From: Desulfobacteraceae bacterium
Lineage (GTDB): Bacteria > Desulfobacterota > Desulfobacteria > Desulfobacterales > SURF-7
Length of the DNA stretch: 32,302 nt
Reading direction: 5' to 3'
Assembly: GCA_030618465.1 (NCBI GenBank)
Contig: JAUXDD010000005.1
Coordinates: 1 to 32,302 of the forward strand
This document shows positions 29,601 to 32,302 of this stretch, piece by piece. Positions within the stretch are counted from its first letter, which is position 1. The number at the start of each line of letters is the position of its first letter. The notes below the pieces were generated by a model that did not search any database, had not been told where the DNA came from, and saw only the letters and a list, made by a program, of their open reading frames with translations. The position numbers were made by a program, and so were the translations under genes.

Positions 29601-30152
29601 ACGATAAAGAGCACAAAAATTATCCGAACTAAAAAAGGTGATTTGATGGCTTTTGCTGAGATAGAAGATATGGGGGGATCGGTTGAAACCGTCATATTTC
29701 CGTCTGTGTATGCAGTGGTCAGTGATCTGCTGATTAATGACAATCCGGTTCTGATTCAGGGGAAACTTCAAAAAGAGGAAAATTCTGTAAAAATACTGGC
29801 AGATACGATCATCCCGATGGATAAGGCTGAAGAAACATGGACGGCAAGTATTCACATCCATCTGGATTCAGCCCGTGTAGAAAAAAATATGCTTATTGAA
29901 CTGCGGGAAGCCCTCCAAAAATATCCGGGCTCATGTCAGACGTATCTGTGTCTTCAGATTCCTGACCAATCTGAAACGCTTCTGGCCCTGCCGGATACCA
30001 TGAAACTGATGGCCGGGGTGGCGATGTTGCGTGATGTAAACAGGATACTGGGGTATAAAGCGGTAAATACCGTCTGCAGTAAAGCGGTGGTTGATTCAAA
30101 TTCAAACGGATCAAATAGAAATAATAGAAGAAGGAAATATGTTAATGCCTGA
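26625..30152 (+). CDS. dnaE: DNA polymerase III subunit alpha
   Basis: PHP domain [97 protein letters not shown]. Confidence 0.98.
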   Translation: [1175 protein letters not shown]

Positions 30153-30177
30153 TTGATTAAATACAGGAGAATTTTTC

Positions 30178-30954
30178 ATGGAGACAAACAGCAGCAGAAT
30201 TATAGCAATAGCAAATGAGAAAGGCGGTGTGGGGAAGACAGCAACTGTTATCAACCTTGGGGCGGCACTGGCCAGTGGCGGGAATAAAGTATTGATTGTA
30301 GACATGGACCCTCAGTTTAATGCCACAAGAGGGCTTGGCATTGAAACGGAAGATGGCGCGACAACGGTTTATGACCTGATATCTTATCCTGAAGCAGTTC
30401 CCGTAGAAGAGGCGTTAATAAAAACAAAATGGAACAGACTTGATCTGATTCCGTCTCATACTGACCTGGCAGGGGCTGAAATTGAGCTGATTAATGAAGA
30501 TGGTCGTGAAAACAGGCTGGCGATGTCACTTGAACGAATTACAGAAAAATATGATTTCATTCTTATTGATACACCACCGAGTCTTTCTTTACTGACGGTG
30601 AATGTTTTTGCCTGTGCGACCGAAGTGTTGGTGCCGTGCCAGACCCAGCCCTACGCATATGCCGCACTTGAGGATCTTTTTGATACGATTTTTTCAATTA
30701 AGGAAGAGATCAATCCTGACCTCGGAATTACCGGAATTGTTGCCACATTTTATGACAAACGAACGTCAATCAGTCGAAATATCCTGGAAAAGCTGAAAAG
30801 TGACGATCAATATAAAGATATGGTGCTGGATACCGTAATACGGACAAATACAACCATTGCCGCAAGCACGGATGTGGGAAAGCCGGTTATATTTTACAGG
30901 AAAAGCAGCTACGGAGCGTCTGATTATTTTGATCTGGCCAGAGAAATAGCATAA
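30178..30954 (+). CDS. ParA family ATPase (orphan)
   Basis: Deviant Walker A NEKGGVGKTATVINLGAALA; Walker A' VDMDPQFNATRGLG; DFILIDTPPSLSLLTVN. Confidence 0.93.
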   Translation: METNSSRIIAIANEKGGVGKTATVINLGAALASGGNKVLIVDMDPQFNATRGLGIETEDGATTVYDLISYPEAVPVEEALIKTKWNRLDLIPSHTDLAGAEIELINEDGRENRLAMSLERITEKYDFILIDTPPSLSLLTVNVFACATEVLVPCQTQPYAYAALEDLFDTIFSIKEEINPDLGITGIVATFYDKRTSISRNILEKLKSDDQYKDMVLDTVIRTNTTIAASTDVGKPVIFYRKSSYGASDYFDLAREIA

Positions 30955-30995
30955 AATTGATGAAAGCCTGTTAAATGGGATATCTATATCTATCT

Positions 30996-31145
30996 CTATC
31001 CGGAGCTATCTTGTGTTCTTTTCTTACGGCGGTCTACACCGCATCTTCTGTCAATTCCTGATCTTCTTTCGGGGGTGTGGGTGGAATAGGAAAGTTGTCT
31101 TCTGTCAATGCCGGATCGTCGGCCCCTGTTGTTTTTTAAAAGCAT
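30996..31145 (-). CDS. Arg-rich mini-protein with repeated GxDRR motifs
   Basis: MLLKNNRGRRSGIDRRQLSYSTHTPERRSGIDRRCGVDRRKKRTQDSSG. The ORF extends to 31202; the start at internal ATG 31145 is uncertain. Confidence 0.55.
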   Translation of the reverse strand: MLLKNNRGRRSGIDRRQLSYSTHTPERRSGIDRRCGVDRRKKRTQDSSG

Positions 31146-31441
31146 ATGATTATACCTTATACTGATGACGAAATTTCTCAGAACAAGTAGACCTTTACCC
31201 ATATGAATTATTTAACCGGATGGGAAACGGGTGGATCTAATTTGGTCCCTGTTTTGATAGAATCAATGTGATGACACAACTGATTGTTTTGACGTCATTA
31301 AACTGGAATTGAAGAGTAAATAGTTGTATCGATGTGTCTATGAGTAATATGCAAAAAATATACCTTAAATCAGCATGGATTAAATTGCATTAAAATCAAA
31401 CAGATAAAGTAATACAGTATTTTCAATGTTTATAAATAGGA

Positions 31442-31491
31442 AAAAAAGTATATATTTATATGAAAATTTTTTACTGAGTATATACTTTTTT
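31442..31491. repeat. 13-bp perfect inverted repeat upstream of the sir2 gene
   Basis: AAAAAAGTATATA (31442-31454) and TATATACTTTTTT (31479-31491), 24-nt spacer, ending 24 bp before ATG 31516. Confidence 0.65.
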
Positions 31492-31515
31492 ACATACTTT
31501 TGAAGGTTTGAAAAA

Positions 31516-32286
31516 ATGAATGAAAAAATATCTGCCATCGCTGAAAAAATCGCAGAAGGCGGAAAAAATATTGTCTTTACCGGTGCCGGAATTTCCACTG
31601 AAAGCGGGATTCCGGACTATCGGAGTAAAGGCGGACTGTGGGACAAGTTTCGCCCTGTATATTTTGATGAATTCATGTCCTCTAAAGAGGCGCGAATCGA
31701 ATACTGGCGGCGCAAGTCTGAATTGTATGAGGATCTTGTGAACGCACAGCCCAATCCAGCTCATCGGTCTGTAGCAGAAATGTATACCATGGGACTGCTT
31801 GAGGCTGTTATTACTCAGAATATTGATGGTCTGCATCAGGTATCCGGGTTGTCGGAGGACACCGTTGTAGAGCTTCACGGCAACACCCTTCGTGTTCGCT
31901 GCATGAGCTGTAATAAAACCGGACCAGTTCATGATGTGCAAAAACGAATAGACGCCGGTGATCCTGCTCCGGAATGTGAGTGCGGCGGATATTTAAAACC
32001 GGACACGATTTCCTTCGGCCAGTCCATGCCCCAAAAAGAAGTGTTAAAAGCGCAGGAGTTGTCTGAAAGCTGCGACTTTTTCATGGTTATCGGCTCCACC
32101 CTGCTTGTGCAACCTGCCAGCCTGATGCCCGGATATGCAAAACAGAATAATGCCTTTCTGGCAATCGTCAATCTTTCTGAAACACCATATGATGATATGT
32201 GTGATGTGTTGATTCGGGAAAAAGCGGGAAATGTACTCCAGTCGATCGTTGGGGAAATTAGACGAATAAAAGGTCAGAATGTCTGA
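31516..32286 (+). CDS. cobB: NAD-dependent protein deacylase, Sir2 family
   Basis: GAGISTESGIPDYRSKGGLWDKF; TQNIDGLH; ELHGNTLRVRCMSCNKT...CECGGYLKPDTISFGQSMP (zinc Cys). Confidence 0.94.
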   Translation: MNEKISAIAEKIAEGGKNIVFTGAGISTESGIPDYRSKGGLWDKFRPVYFDEFMSSKEARIEYWRRKSELYEDLVNAQPNPAHRSVAEMYTMGLLEAVITQNIDGLHQVSGLSEDTVVELHGNTLRVRCMSCNKTGPVHDVQKRIDAGDPAPECECGGYLKPDTISFGQSMPQKEVLKAQELSESCDFFMVIGSTLLVQPASLMPGYAKQNNAFLAIVNLSETPYDDMCDVLIREKAGNVLQSIVGEIRRIKGQNV

Positions 32287-32302
32287 TTCCTGTGAATTTG
32301 AT
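32279..32302 (+). CDS. Possible start of a downstream CDS truncated by the window edge
   Basis: ATG at 32279 overlaps the sir2 stop; MSDSCEFD is open to the window end. Only 8 codons visible. Confidence 0.35.

Noticed and set aside
30981-31000. TATCTA-type short tandem repeat after the parA stop
   Set aside because: Only about three imperfect 6-mers; too short to argue for phase variation or function.

Overview
The window looks like chromosomal sequence from a deltaproteobacterial (Desulfobacterales-like) genome; that placement is inferred from gene content and is not proven. It is gene-dense with about 30 credible protein-coding genes. I saw no convincing tRNA, rRNA, CRISPR array or intact transposase. 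Core genes are rpsA, sppA, a Sua5/YrdC/YwlC-type threonylcarbamoyl-AMP synthase, guaB, dnaE, an orphan parA-like ATPase and a Sir2 deacetylase. Accessory content is two GGDEF diguanylate cyclases, a YebG-family protein, an enoyl-CoA hydratase, a PD40/heme-motif lipoprotein coupled to a fatty acid cis/trans isomerase, a DUF3795-like/DUF3786-like cysteine-rich pair, a znuABC-type importer with a small coupled leader ORF, an XRE regulator, an SDR plus ABM-domain pair, an M48 protease, a U32 peptidase and a YjbQ-family protein. Items most worth a second look: (1) an Arg-rich mini-protein with three G-x-D-R-R motifs; (2) the coupled heme-motif lipoprotein plus cis/trans isomerase; (3) the two cysteine-rich DUF proteins; (4) an apparent thiolase C-terminal remnant behind a strong terminator; (5) the ATGA-coupled small ORF in front of znuA; (6) several unusual inverted repeats. 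Everything was read by eye with no database searches, so family names are recognition calls.
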